From Candidatus Omnitrophota bacterium (GTDB lineage: Bacteria > Omnitrophota > Koll11 > Zapsychrales > Fredricksoniimonadaceae), in assembly GCA_023247595.1 (NCBI GenBank), contig JAHFGF010000013.1, positions 1 to 17,599 of the forward strand: 17,599 bases of DNA. The letters are read 5' to 3'. The stretch's first letter is position 1. Each line of letters opens with the position of its first letter. Shown here in pieces: positions 8,087 through 15,176 of this stretch. Below the pieces are notes generated by a model. That model had not been told where the DNA came from. It saw only the letters and a program-made list of their open reading frames with translations, and ran no database searches. The position numbers were made by a program, and so were the translations under genes.

Positions 8087-9232
8087 ATGTCAAAAAATTT
8101 CAAATATGCCGCCATTTTATTTTTGATTTTTACCTCACTATTTTTTGGTAAATGCGCCAGCGCGCAGCTTTATCATTCGGATGGGGCCAATAAAGATGAA
8201 TTAATCCGGCTGTTATTTCAGTATGGCCGTGAGGTTTATAACCGCGGTGTCGACCCTCAGGAAGCTTCGTATGTGTTTCAGCGGATTCTTGACCTTGATT
8301 GTTACCATGTTGGGGCCCAAGAGTTTTTAGGAAAAATCCAAGAAAAATATCCCAATGTTTCCATTCGAGTCCATGGCTGTTTGGACAGCAAAGAACAAAT
8401 CGATGTTGTCTCGGCACCAGTAGCCAAGCGTCCAGCCAAGAAAACTGCTTCATCCTTGAGACAAGAAAGAATCTTATCTGCCAATAAGCTGGGCAGCACG
8501 GATTTAGATGCCAGCGCTTCTGAAGATCAACCAAATGACGAAATGTTTCATAGTTCCACTCCCTTATATGCCTATTCCCAGCCGATAGTATTAGATATCC
8601 CGCTACCTACAGGATTGTCAGAATCTATTCCGGAAGCATCCCTAGCAGCCGCTTTGCAGAAGACTCATGAATCGGTAGAAAAAGCACAGGCGCTATCAAT
8701 GGAGTCTTACTCTAATATCTATTCTAAGGGGCTCGAAAAAGATTGTGAAAAGATACGTTTATTAAATAGCCAATTGCTTCAGGAAATTAGAGATGTTGAG
8801 GCACAATTGACTGAAAAAGATAAAGTCATTGTCGGTATGCAAGAGCAATTAGCTGTTTATAGCCAAAGAGACAGCGCTTCCTATGCCTCCATTGCCAAAG
8901 ACCAAAAAGAATTGATCCGAATCCAACAGGGGAATATCGACTATCTACAAAAAGAACTGGATGATGTCAAAGAGCAGGTGCTTGTCGGCGGGCGCGATGC
9001 TGAACCGAATCTTGCTGCCCTGCGCCAACAGATTGCGGATTCTGAATTATCGGTCAAAGAAAATGAAATGCGTTTTGAGACAAAAAACAGAGAAGCGCAA
9101 TTGCTGCAAAAGCAGTTGGGCGAAATGCAGGAACAGCTGCAGTTGGTAAAAAAGATATTAAGCGAAAAAAATGATATAATCACCTCCCTTCGGGATGAAC
9201 TGGAATCCATTAAGTTAGAAAGCGGAAAATAA
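8087..9232 (+). CDS. Exported coiled-coil protein with N-terminal TPR-like helical pair
   Basis: The 381-residue protein has a clear Sec signal peptide: basic start MSKNFK, hydrophobic core about 7-20, and likely cleavage at ASA|Q after residue 26. Cys23 does not sit in a proper lipobox, so it is probably not a lipoprotein. Residues about 37-90 form a TPR-like helical pair (LFQYGREVYNRG, then EASYVFQRILDLD). A Ser/Pro/Ala-rich linker runs to about 205, and 208-378 is heptad-rich coiled coil full of Glu, Gln, Lys and Leu. No enzymatic motif is seen. It should sit in the periplasm or at the cell surface as a scaffold or spacer. The only purine-rich stretch, AAGAGG at 8063-8068, is 18 bp from the ATG, too far for a normal ribosome binding site, yet no closer in-frame start exists upstream. 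The next gene, 15 bp downstream, has the same architecture. Confidence 0.85.
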   Translation: MSKNFKYAAILFLIFTSLFFGKCASAQLYHSDGANKDELIRLLFQYGREVYNRGVDPQEASYVFQRILDLDCYHVGAQEFLGKIQEKYPNVSIRVHGCLDSKEQIDVVSAPVAKRPAKKTASSLRQERILSANKLGSTDLDASASEDQPNDEMFHSSTPLYAYSQPIVLDIPLPTGLSESIPEASLAAALQKTHESVEKAQALSMESYSNIYSKGLEKDCEKIRLLNSQLLQEIRDVEAQLTEKDKVIVGMQEQLAVYSQRDSASYASIAKDQKELIRIQQGNIDYLQKELDDVKEQVLVGGRDAEPNLAALRQQIADSELSVKENEMRFETKNREAQLLQKQLGEMQEQLQLVKKILSEKNDIITSLRDELESIKLESGK

Positions 9233-9247
9233 TTTCCATATAGGCCT

Positions 9248-12200
9248 ATGAGAACAAATAATCATTTTCAAAGAATCATGTCTAGCGTGGTCATTTTGAC
9301 TTTTATCTTTTCGAGTTTGCCGCTTTACGCCCAATCTTCTGTAATGGCCAAACCGCTCAACACTGGATTTTTATTTGATTTTGCCCAAAAATTGGTCGAT
9401 CGCGGAGAAGTCAGAGAAGCGCAGCTTGTTTTAAGGAAAATTTTAAGAAGTGATCCCGAGAACTCGTCGGTTAAACGGCTTTTAAAGAATTTAGAGGAAC
9501 AAAAAAATCCTAAAGACCTCCTTGTTTTTAAGACCACCAAACCCAGCGATATCGCCGCGGACATTATGTACATTCAAAAAAACATCGCGGTGCTTGAAAA
9601 AAGAAACCGTGAATTGGAATTTGACATCCGCAAAATGCTCCAGGAAAATATTTTCTTCTACCAGACATTATCCCGCCGTAACCATGAACTGCTTGAATTG
9701 CGCAAGAAATTTTTGGGATATGAAGGCAAAGCAGGAGCCGCGGTACAGGCCACAGAAAATACCGATGAAGTCCTTAAGACTTATGAAAAACAGATTGTTG
9801 AACGCGACCGCGCTTTTTTAAAGAGCAGCCAGGAAATCGGCAAGATTATGAAGGATGTCGGAAAGACCGGGGAGTTGTTAAATATAAACAATGATGAGCC
9901 GCAGATGATGGATCATTCCGATAATGCTTTGGAATGGAAAAATGATTTAACCGAGAAACGTTCGTTTTTGGTTGAAAAAGCCTTAGCCTTGTTTGATAAA
10001 AATAAAGATTTATCCGCGCTGCACACAGAGTTATCGGCTGTTTCAAAATCTTTGAAAGAAGCCAACGACAATTCCGGGGAGACGGTTGAGGAGTTTGAAG
10101 CAAAAATTCAAAAATTAAATAACGTCTGGGTTCAGGATAAAGCCAAGCAACAGTCAAACATTGACAGGCTTAAAGACCAGATTAAAAATGAAAAAGTAAA
10201 AAGTTTTTCCACCCGATTAACGCCATCCAAAGAAGAACCTTTGATGGATGAAAATGTAAAACCTAAAACTCAATCGGTAAAAGAAAACGCAGCATTTCCC
10301 AATTCCTACAAAAGTGTTTCTAAAAAGCCGGCTGCCATGAAATCTGAAAATGAATCTAATGATATCACTCATGAGAATAATAAAGCGATTAAGGCGGGCA
10401 AATCAAAATCATATGGCGCGGATTCTCAGTTGGAAATCAGCCGTTTGGAAAATGAATTAGCTTCCAAAGAACAAGAATTAAAAGAGCGTTCCCATCTGTT
10501 TGATGCCAAAATCCGGGAATTGAAAACAAGCTGGGCTAAGGAAAAAACAGTGGAACAGCAATCAAGGGCTTTTAATAAATCAAACGGGCCTATCGATCCT
10601 GAAGATGAAGATACGATTAAACAATCTTATGTTTACAAAGATGTCATCCAGGAATTGGATTACATTAAAGATCAGCTGAATATGAAGGAAGATCAAGTAA
10701 ACAAGTTCCAGGATGAAATGGCGGGACACACGTTTCAGCTGGATGAATTGCATAAAAAGCTGGCCTCGCGGGAAAGCCAATTGACCCAAATGGACGCCCT
10801 TATTATTTCCAAGGACCAGCAGATTGCCGTCTTGAAAAAAGAGCTGGTTTTAAAAATTCAGGAAATCAGACAAAAGAGTTTATTAGTTAATGAACTGCAA
10901 GCCAAATTATCACCGCCCCAAACTGGCATTAAAGATTTAAGCAAACGAGTTGTCGCCGTTAAAAATACCGGGGATTTGAAGAAGCAGCCTGTTGATGAGC
11001 TCAAAGATCTGGTCGCGGAATTAGAAAATCAGCTGGGTACAGACGAGAAATCTAAAGGTCCCGCGGAAGATTTAAGACAGCAATTAGCGGGGTCGTTAGA
11101 AGTGATTCAGCAAAAAGATAAGGAAATTCAGGAGTTAAAAGCCAAGCTTGAAAATGACAACAAGTTAAATGAATTCCGTGATCGTTCAGCAAATAACGAA
11201 AACGTAAATGAACAGTTCAAGGCTTATCAAAAAGACATCGCCGATCTCAAGAGCCAATTAGCAGATTCTGTTAAGCAGCGCGAAGAGGCCGAGAACAAAT
11301 GGGAAAAGGCAAATCAAAGATTGGTCGACATGGCCCGGGAAATGAAAAATACTGAGGACAGTTCTTCCAGCTCAAATAAGCGCATCAATGATTTTGTCAA
11401 TAAGATTGAAGAACTTAACGGCCAGTTAAAAGAACAGTCCGGTGTGTTTTCCATTCAGCTTGAGTCTTTACGAGATAGGATTGCCCTGAAGAATCAGGAA
11501 ATCAGCAGTTTGAAGGAAAAATTGGCGGATAAGGATAATCAGGTTCAGCAGTTTTACGCAAGCATGGAAATGGCAACGCAGAAATTAAACGCGACAACCT
11601 CCGCGCGGCAGGAACAAAAGCCTGATTCTTCGACGACATCTTCTATTAAAGGTAGAAAAGATAAAGTTTCCAGCGCTTCTAAGAACGCGAAGGATTGGGA
11701 TCCGGCTGACAATGATGCCTATTCGTTGCAGCAGCGTTTGAAAACGCTGGGCAAGGAATTGCAGTATACCCAGGATCAATTGGCCGCCCGGAATAAAGAA
11801 GCGGGCGAGTTAAATCAAGAATTAGCAGAAAAAGAATCGCGGTCGACTTCACAACCGGCATCCAGTCGAGGCGCCAAATCCGGCTTGGAAAAAGAAATCG
11901 CGATGATTAAACAACAGTCGGATTTGACCAAAACCACTATTAAACTTCAGCAGGAAAATTTAACCAAGGCGCAAAAAGCAGCCAGCCAAAAAGAGAGAGC
12001 TTTAAAAACGACGGTTGATCAGTTAAATAAAATGCGAAGACAGGTCGATGATTATAAGTCGACCATCCATGAAAAAGACGAACAGATTGAACTTCAGAAA
12101 AAAGCGCTGGATCATGAGACCAAGAAAAACGACGTTCTTACGCGAAAGCTCAAGGATATCAATAAAACTATAAGCGCCGAGGCCCAACAAGATGGAATGA

Positions 12201-12466
12201 TGAATCAATCGGCGGACGAATTAAAAAGCAGTGTGAAAACTTATGAAATTCGCGAGCGGGATTTTAAAAAGCAAATTAATGATATTCAGGACCAGCTTAA
12301 ATCGTCTTATGTGATGATTGAAGACGGCGAATCCAGGATAAAAGTTCTCAAACAGAGGCTTTCTGCCCGTGAAGAACGGATTAATGAGCTTGAAGAAGAG
12401 CTGAATCGGCAGAACTCTGAAGATAATCAAGTTTTAGATGCTGTAGATTCTGGGAGCGGTAAATAA
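9248..12466 (+). CDS. Large exported coiled-coil protein with N-terminal TPR-like helical pair
   Basis: The 1072-residue protein begins with a signal peptide (hydrophobic about 12-26, likely cleavage LYA|Q after residue 28). A TPR-like pair follows at about 41-86 (FAQKLVDRGEVREAQLVLRK, then LRSDPENSSVKRLL), the same position and build as in the preceding gene. Most of the rest is coiled coil, broken by disordered Ser/Lys/Pro-rich links at about 319-391, 555, 705, 783-825 and 863-880. It has no Walker motifs or hinge, so it is not an SMC ATPase even though searches may hit SMC or myosin-like proteins through composition. There is no membrane anchor after the signal peptide. It probably acts as a long fibrous envelope or surface component together with its neighbour. 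The start ATG has only a weak AGG before it; ATG at 9278 (residue 11) is a less likely alternative. A stem-loop terminator follows. Confidence 0.85.
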   Translation: MRTNNHFQRIMSSVVILTFIFSSLPLYAQSSVMAKPLNTGFLFDFAQKLVDRGEVREAQLVLRKILRSDPENSSVKRLLKNLEEQKNPKDLLVFKTTKPSDIAADIMYIQKNIAVLEKRNRELEFDIRKMLQENIFFYQTLSRRNHELLELRKKFLGYEGKAGAAVQATENTDEVLKTYEKQIVERDRAFLKSSQEIGKIMKDVGKTGELLNINNDEPQMMDHSDNALEWKNDLTEKRSFLVEKALALFDKNKDLSALHTELSAVSKSLKEANDNSGETVEEFEAKIQKLNNVWVQDKAKQQSNIDRLKDQIKNEKVKSFSTRLTPSKEEPLMDENVKPKTQSVKENAAFPNSYKSVSKKPAAMKSENESNDITHENNKAIKAGKSKSYGADSQLEISRLENELASKEQELKERSHLFDAKIRELKTSWAKEKTVEQQSRAFNKSNGPIDPEDEDTIKQSYVYKDVIQELDYIKDQLNMKEDQVNKFQDEMAGHTFQLDELHKKLASRESQLTQMDALIISKDQQIAVLKKELVLKIQEIRQKSLLVNELQAKLSPPQTGIKDLSKRVVAVKNTGDLKKQPVDELKDLVAELENQLGTDEKSKGPAEDLRQQLAGSLEVIQQKDKEIQELKAKLENDNKLNEFRDRSANNENVNEQFKAYQKDIADLKSQLADSVKQREEAENKWEKANQRLVDMAREMKNTEDSSSSSNKRINDFVNKIEELNGQLKEQSGVFSIQLESLRDRIALKNQEISSLKEKLADKDNQVQQFYASMEMATQKLNATTSARQEQKPDSSTTSSIKGRKDKVSSASKNAKDWDPADNDAYSLQQRLKTLGKELQYTQDQLAARNKEAGELNQELAEKESRSTSQPASSRGAKSGLEKEIAMIKQQSDLTKTTIKLQQENLTKAQKAASQKERALKTTVDQLNKMRRQVDDYKSTIHEKDEQIELQKKALDHETKKNDVLTRKLKDINKTISAEAQQDGMMNQSADELKSSVKTYEIRERDFKKQINDIQDQLKSSYVMIEDGESRIKVLKQRLSAREERINELEEELNRQNSEDNQVLDAVDSGSGK

Positions 12467-12490
12467 GTTTAAATTTTTCGTAAAATGGCC

Positions 12491-12514
12491 AAAGACCGGA
12501 GAAATCCGGTCTTT
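12491..12514 (+). terminator. Stem-loop terminator after the coiled-coil genes
   Basis: A perfect 10-bp stem (AAAGACCGGA at 12491-12500 with its complement at 12505-12514) closes a GAAA tetraloop, 24 bp after the stop codon at 12466. The following bases are pyrimidine-rich, but the T run is interrupted (TTTCTCATCTCC), so termination may be partial. Confidence 0.7.
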
Positions 12515-12527
12515 CTCATCTCCTGGG

Positions 12528-12556
12528 TTAACAATCCACAGGCTTTATGTTATAGT
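12528..12556 (+). promoter_or_regulatory. Promoter for the prepilin-like gene
   Basis: TTAACA at 12528-12533 and TATAGT at 12551-12556 are separated by 17 bp and lie just beyond the terminator of the previous unit. Transcription would begin near 12563, leaving a short leader that holds the ribosome binding site. Confidence 0.65.
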
Positions 12557-12571
12557 TGCACTAAATACTAG

Positions 12572-12578
12572 AGAAGGA
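12572..12578 (+). promoter_or_regulatory. Ribosome binding site of the prepilin-like gene
   Basis: AGAAGGA lies 9 bp before the ATG at 12588. It is the strongest Shine-Dalgarno match in the left and middle parts of the window and supports this short frame as a real, well-translated gene. Confidence 0.75.
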
Positions 12579-12587
12579 TGGCCCACT

Positions 12588-12773
12588 ATGACACTATCTT
12601 CCCAAGGACAAAGCACGATTGAGTATTTGTTGATATTTTCGGGAGTTGTCGTTATTTTGATTGTGTTTATGGCCCAACCAGGCGCCGTTTATCAAAGCAA
12701 ATTAAATTCAACGTTTAATGCTGCCGCGGATGGTTTGGGAACGGCCACAAACGCTTTTTATAACTCATTCTGA
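12588..12773 (+). CDS. Small class III / Flp-like prepilin
   Basis: The 61-residue protein has the look of a small type IV prepilin. A short polar leader ends in SSQG, then QSTIEYLLI starts a hydrophobic helix (about 13-29). Cleavage after G7 would put Q8 at +1, S9 at +2 and E12 at +5, the arrangement in Flp-type and class III (archaeal-type, GQSTxEY) prepilins, and would leave a 54-residue mature subunit. The +5 glutamate and following Tyr are the diagnostic residues. After the helix there is a short polar, Ala/Asn-rich tail. It has its own promoter and a strong ribosome binding site and stands alone: no prepilin peptidase, secretion ATPase or platform protein is in the window, so those would have to be elsewhere. 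It could form a thin pilus or act as a small pseudopilin. Confidence in the class is high and in the exact role low. Confidence 0.8.
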   Translation: MTLSSQGQSTIEYLLIFSGVVVILIVFMAQPGAVYQSKLNSTFNAAADGLGTATNAFYNSF

Positions 12774-13005
12774 AGTTGTGCCAGCCTTAATGAATCGAGT
12801 CTAAAATATCCCGCTAAATTTAGTAGTTATTGATCTTTGCATTACGCATAACTAAAGGATCGTCCCCGAGATCGTCGATGACAAGTCCGTTGATCCATTC
12901 ATTAGAAATGCGAAGCTCAATAATCAATCAGGTTCTTTGTCTTTATTTTAAAAATAATGTGGATTATAGGCCGGCATAAAATTTTTGCATAAAGGTGCGT
13001 GATTG
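12774..13005. other. Intergenic gap with a possible gene remnant, no clear promoter
   Basis: This gap separates the prepilin gene from the glycan operon. I see no convincing terminator or complete -35/-10 pair. It contains GCATAAA twice (12974-12980 and 12987-12993) close to the next start and a minus-strand open frame at 12820-12927. AAAGG at 12991-12995 is the ribosome binding site of the next gene. Confidence 0.5.
12820..12927 (-). pseudogene. Possible 35-codon minus-strand ORF or gene remnant
   Basis: Read on the minus strand, TTG at 12927 opens a frame ending in TAA at 12822-12820. The translation begins (L/M)IIELRISNEWINGL, continues with VIDDLGDD and ends with RNAKINNY. It is bounded upstream by an in-frame TGA, lacks a ribosome binding site, and is too short to classify. 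Its amino-acid makeup is protein-like rather than random, so it may be the tail end of a decayed gene. A chance open frame is equally possible. Confidence 0.25.
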
Positions 13006-14151
13006 ATGAGGGTTGCGATTGTTCCATTTCAGTTCCCTGTCATTTCAGAGACATTTGTTATTAATATTGCAACAGGGTTAATCGACAGAGGGCATGACGT
13101 TGGAATTTTTCCGCTTTTCCATCCGCAAGTTGACTCCACTGCTGTTCATCCGATTGTCAAAGAATATAATCTGTTAAAAAAGACATATTTTCCGCCGAGG
13201 GTTCTTATAGGCAGAAAGTCTTTACAGCTGCCGAATTTCTTACGGTTTTTGTCATACGCGGGGCTTGAGTCTTACGATATTGTTCATTTTCAGTTTGGCG
13301 CGGCCGCGTTGGATTGTCTGCCGTTAAGAAGTTTCAAGTTCTTTAAAGGCAAATGGGTTGTTTCCTTTAGAGGCTTTGATATTAGTTCTTTTTTAGAGAG
13401 CCGTGGCCAGCAAGTTTATGATCAGTTATTTCAAAAAGCTGATTTGTTTTTATCCAACAGTGATTTATTCAGAAATCGATTAATCAAGTTGGGTTGTGAC
13501 CCGGGCCGCGCATTCGTTTATCGTTCGGGAATTGATTGCCGTAAGTTTTCTTATTCAGAAAGAAGCGGCAAGAATTTACAGACGATTAAATTGCTTTCGG
13601 TCGGAAGGCTGGTTGAAAAAAAAGGCGTTGAGTACGGCATTCGAGCGGCAGCTCAGTTTTTGCGCGACAACGTCAACATCGAATATTTGATTATAGGAGA
13701 CGGCCCGTTAAAGCCGCGCCTTCAGAAATTAATTGATGATTATGGCTTGGGGAAACAGATTAAACTCGTAGGTTCTCAAGATCAAAATTTCATCATTCAG
13801 GCGTTAAAGGACGCGCATATTCTTATTTCAAGCGGCGTAACTGCTGACGACGGGGATCAGAACGGGCCGGATAATACGATTAAAGAAGCGATGGCAACGG
13901 GGCTTCCGGTCATCGCCAGCCGCACAGGCGCGATTGAAGAAGTGGTTCAAGATGAGCGGACAGGTTTTTTGGTGAGCGAACGAAACGCGGATGATATTGT
14001 TAAGAAAATTAAATATTTGCTAGGCCGTCAGGAAATTTGGCCTTCCATAACCAAAGCCGCTCGAGAATTTGTTGAAAAGCAGTACAACTTAAATTTATTA
14101 ACCGATGAGCTCATAGCTCGATACCAGTGGATAATCCAGAAAGCCGATTAA
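13006..14151 (+). CDS. GT4-family glycosyltransferase
   Basis: This 381-residue GT-B enzyme should transfer a sugar from a nucleotide-sugar donor onto a growing lipid-linked glycan at the inner face of the membrane. The N-terminal acceptor domain begins MRVAIVPFQFPVISETF; the Ser-Glu-Thr-Phe after a short loop is typical of GT4 proteins. VVSFRGFD (118-125) and SNSD (150-153) follow. The C-terminal donor domain has LLSVGRLVEKKG (196-207), IIGDGP (229-234) and KEAMATGLPVIAS (293-305). E294 is the second Glu of the EX7E motif, but the first position is Asn (N286 in DGDQNGPDN). The start is ATG 13006, with AAAGG 10 bp upstream. The TTG three bases earlier is less likely. It heads a four-gene run; its stop codon overlaps the ribosome binding site of the next gene. 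The sugar specificity cannot be read from the sequence. Confidence 0.9.
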   Translation: MRVAIVPFQFPVISETFVINIATGLIDRGHDVGIFPLFHPQVDSTAVHPIVKEYNLLKKTYFPPRVLIGRKSLQLPNFLRFLSYAGLESYDIVHFQFGAAALDCLPLRSFKFFKGKWVVSFRGFDISSFLESRGQQVYDQLFQKADLFLSNSDLFRNRLIKLGCDPGRAFVYRSGIDCRKFSYSERSGKNLQTIKLLSVGRLVEKKGVEYGIRAAAQFLRDNVNIEYLIIGDGPLKPRLQKLIDDYGLGKQIKLVGSQDQNFIIQALKDAHILISSGVTADDGDQNGPDNTIKEAMATGLPVIASRTGAIEEVVQDERTGFLVSERNADDIVKKIKYLLGRQEIWPSITKAAREFVEKQYNLNLLTDELIARYQWIIQKAD

Positions 14152-14162
14152 GGAGAATTATT

Positions 14163-15176
14163 ATGGCGCAGACGCAAATCACAATCATCGTTACTCCTCG
14201 CGACCGTTTTTGTTTCACGCAGGAAAGTCTTGAGACGCTTTATAAAAACACGGACATTCCTTTTGAATTGATTTATGTCGACGCCGGATCGCCGGACCAT
14301 ATCCGCGATTATCTGCTCAAGCAATCTCAGGAAAAGAAATTTAAATTGATCCGCGTTGAACATTATTTAACACCCAACCAGACGCGTAATTTAGCTGTTA
14401 AGCACATCACTACCCCTTTTGCCGCTTTTGTCGAGAATGATGTGGCGGTAGCACAGGGATGGCTTTTGGCATTGTTAAGCTGCGCCCAGGATACCGGATG
14501 CGCCTTGGTTTGCCCGTTAACCTGCCAGGATAAACCTATCCATGAAAATATTCATTATTCTGGTGGAGATATGGAAATTAAAGAGGAAAATAAAGACGGT
14601 GCGGTGAATCGTTTTATCCATGAGACGATGCATCATAGGCAGGGTTCCAAGCATTTTGAAATCAACCCGCCTTTGCAGCGCGCTAAAGTGGGATATACAG
14701 AGGTCCACGCGTTTTTTATTCGGACGGAATTTCTTGCTAAGATTAACGGTTTTGATGAAGGGGTCATGAGCACCCGGGATCACGTTGATTTTTCTTTGAA
14801 TGTGCGAAAAGCCGGCGGACAGATTTATTTTGAACCGAAGGCTGTTATTACCTTCATGGGGCATTTTACCGCGCCCAAATTAGAGAAATGGGAAGAAGCG
14901 TATTATAAATTGCGCTGGTCCGACGCTTGGGAATTTAATAGTCTGCGCCACATAAGTAAAAAATGGGGATTGACGGAGAATACTTATTTTAAAAATCGAT
15001 ACCGCAGATTAGGATGGAGACGCCGGGTTTTTGTTATAAAGCCGAAAATAAAAGATGTCAAACCGCGTATTTTCCGCCGGTTGCTTGAAGAGATATTAGT
15101 CGCGGCGGATAAAATGGAAAACAACAAGATCGCCCGAGAATATGCCAAGAAATATGGACAAGGTCAGCGCACATGA
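14163..15176 (+). CDS. GT2-like glycosyltransferase
   Basis: The 337-residue protein is a GT-A fold glycosyltransferase of the GT2 type. ATG 14163 is chosen because AAGGAG (14150-14155) lies 7 bp upstream; the frame extends to a GTG at 14127, but that would overlap the previous gene. Features are the beta-strand start ITIIVTPRDR, FELIYVDAGSPD (35-45, matching the VDDGSxD region of the family), FVENDVAV (89-96) at the DXD metal-binding position with the sequence END, and NGFDEG (195-200) followed by STRDHVDFSLNVRKAGG (203-219), which matches the acceptor-side ED/D element. The C-terminal part, about 240-337, is basic and aromatic-rich and may contact the membrane. No transmembrane helix is seen. 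It overlaps the flippase gene by 4 bp (ATGA), so the two are translationally coupled. The substrate is unknown. Confidence 0.87.
   Translation: MAQTQITIIVTPRDRFCFTQESLETLYKNTDIPFELIYVDAGSPDHIRDYLLKQSQEKKFKLIRVEHYLTPNQTRNLAVKHITTPFAAFVENDVAVAQGWLLALLSCAQDTGCALVCPLTCQDKPIHENIHYSGGDMEIKEENKDGAVNRFIHETMHHRQGSKHFEINPPLQRAKVGYTEVHAFFIRTEFLAKINGFDEGVMSTRDHVDFSLNVRKAGGQIYFEPKAVITFMGHFTAPKLEKWEEAYYKLRWSDAWEFNSLRHISKKWGLTENTYFKNRYRRLGWRRRVFVIKPKIKDVKPRIFRRLLEEILVAADKMENNKIAREYAKKYGQGQRT

Noticed and set aside
8087..8170. Lipoprotein signal with Cys23
   Set aside because: The residues before Cys23 (FGK) do not fit a lipobox, whereas ASA|Q is a good signal peptidase I site.
8130..8534. Minus-strand open frame of 134 codons inside the first coiled-coil gene
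   Set aside because: It is a shadow of the real gene, with odd composition (many Trp, His and Cys) and no start signals.
9248..12466. SMC or Rad50-type ATPase
   Set aside because: There are no Walker A, signature or Walker B motifs and no hinge domain; a signal peptide shows it is exported.
12945..12980. Promoter of the glycan operon (TTGTCT upstream, TATAGG near 12965)
   Set aside because: The spacing is about 21 bp and both boxes are poor, so I could not support it.
14127..14162. GTG start at 14127 for the GT2-like gene
   Set aside because: It overlaps the previous gene by 25 bp with no ribosome binding site; ATG 14163 has AAGGAG at ideal spacing.
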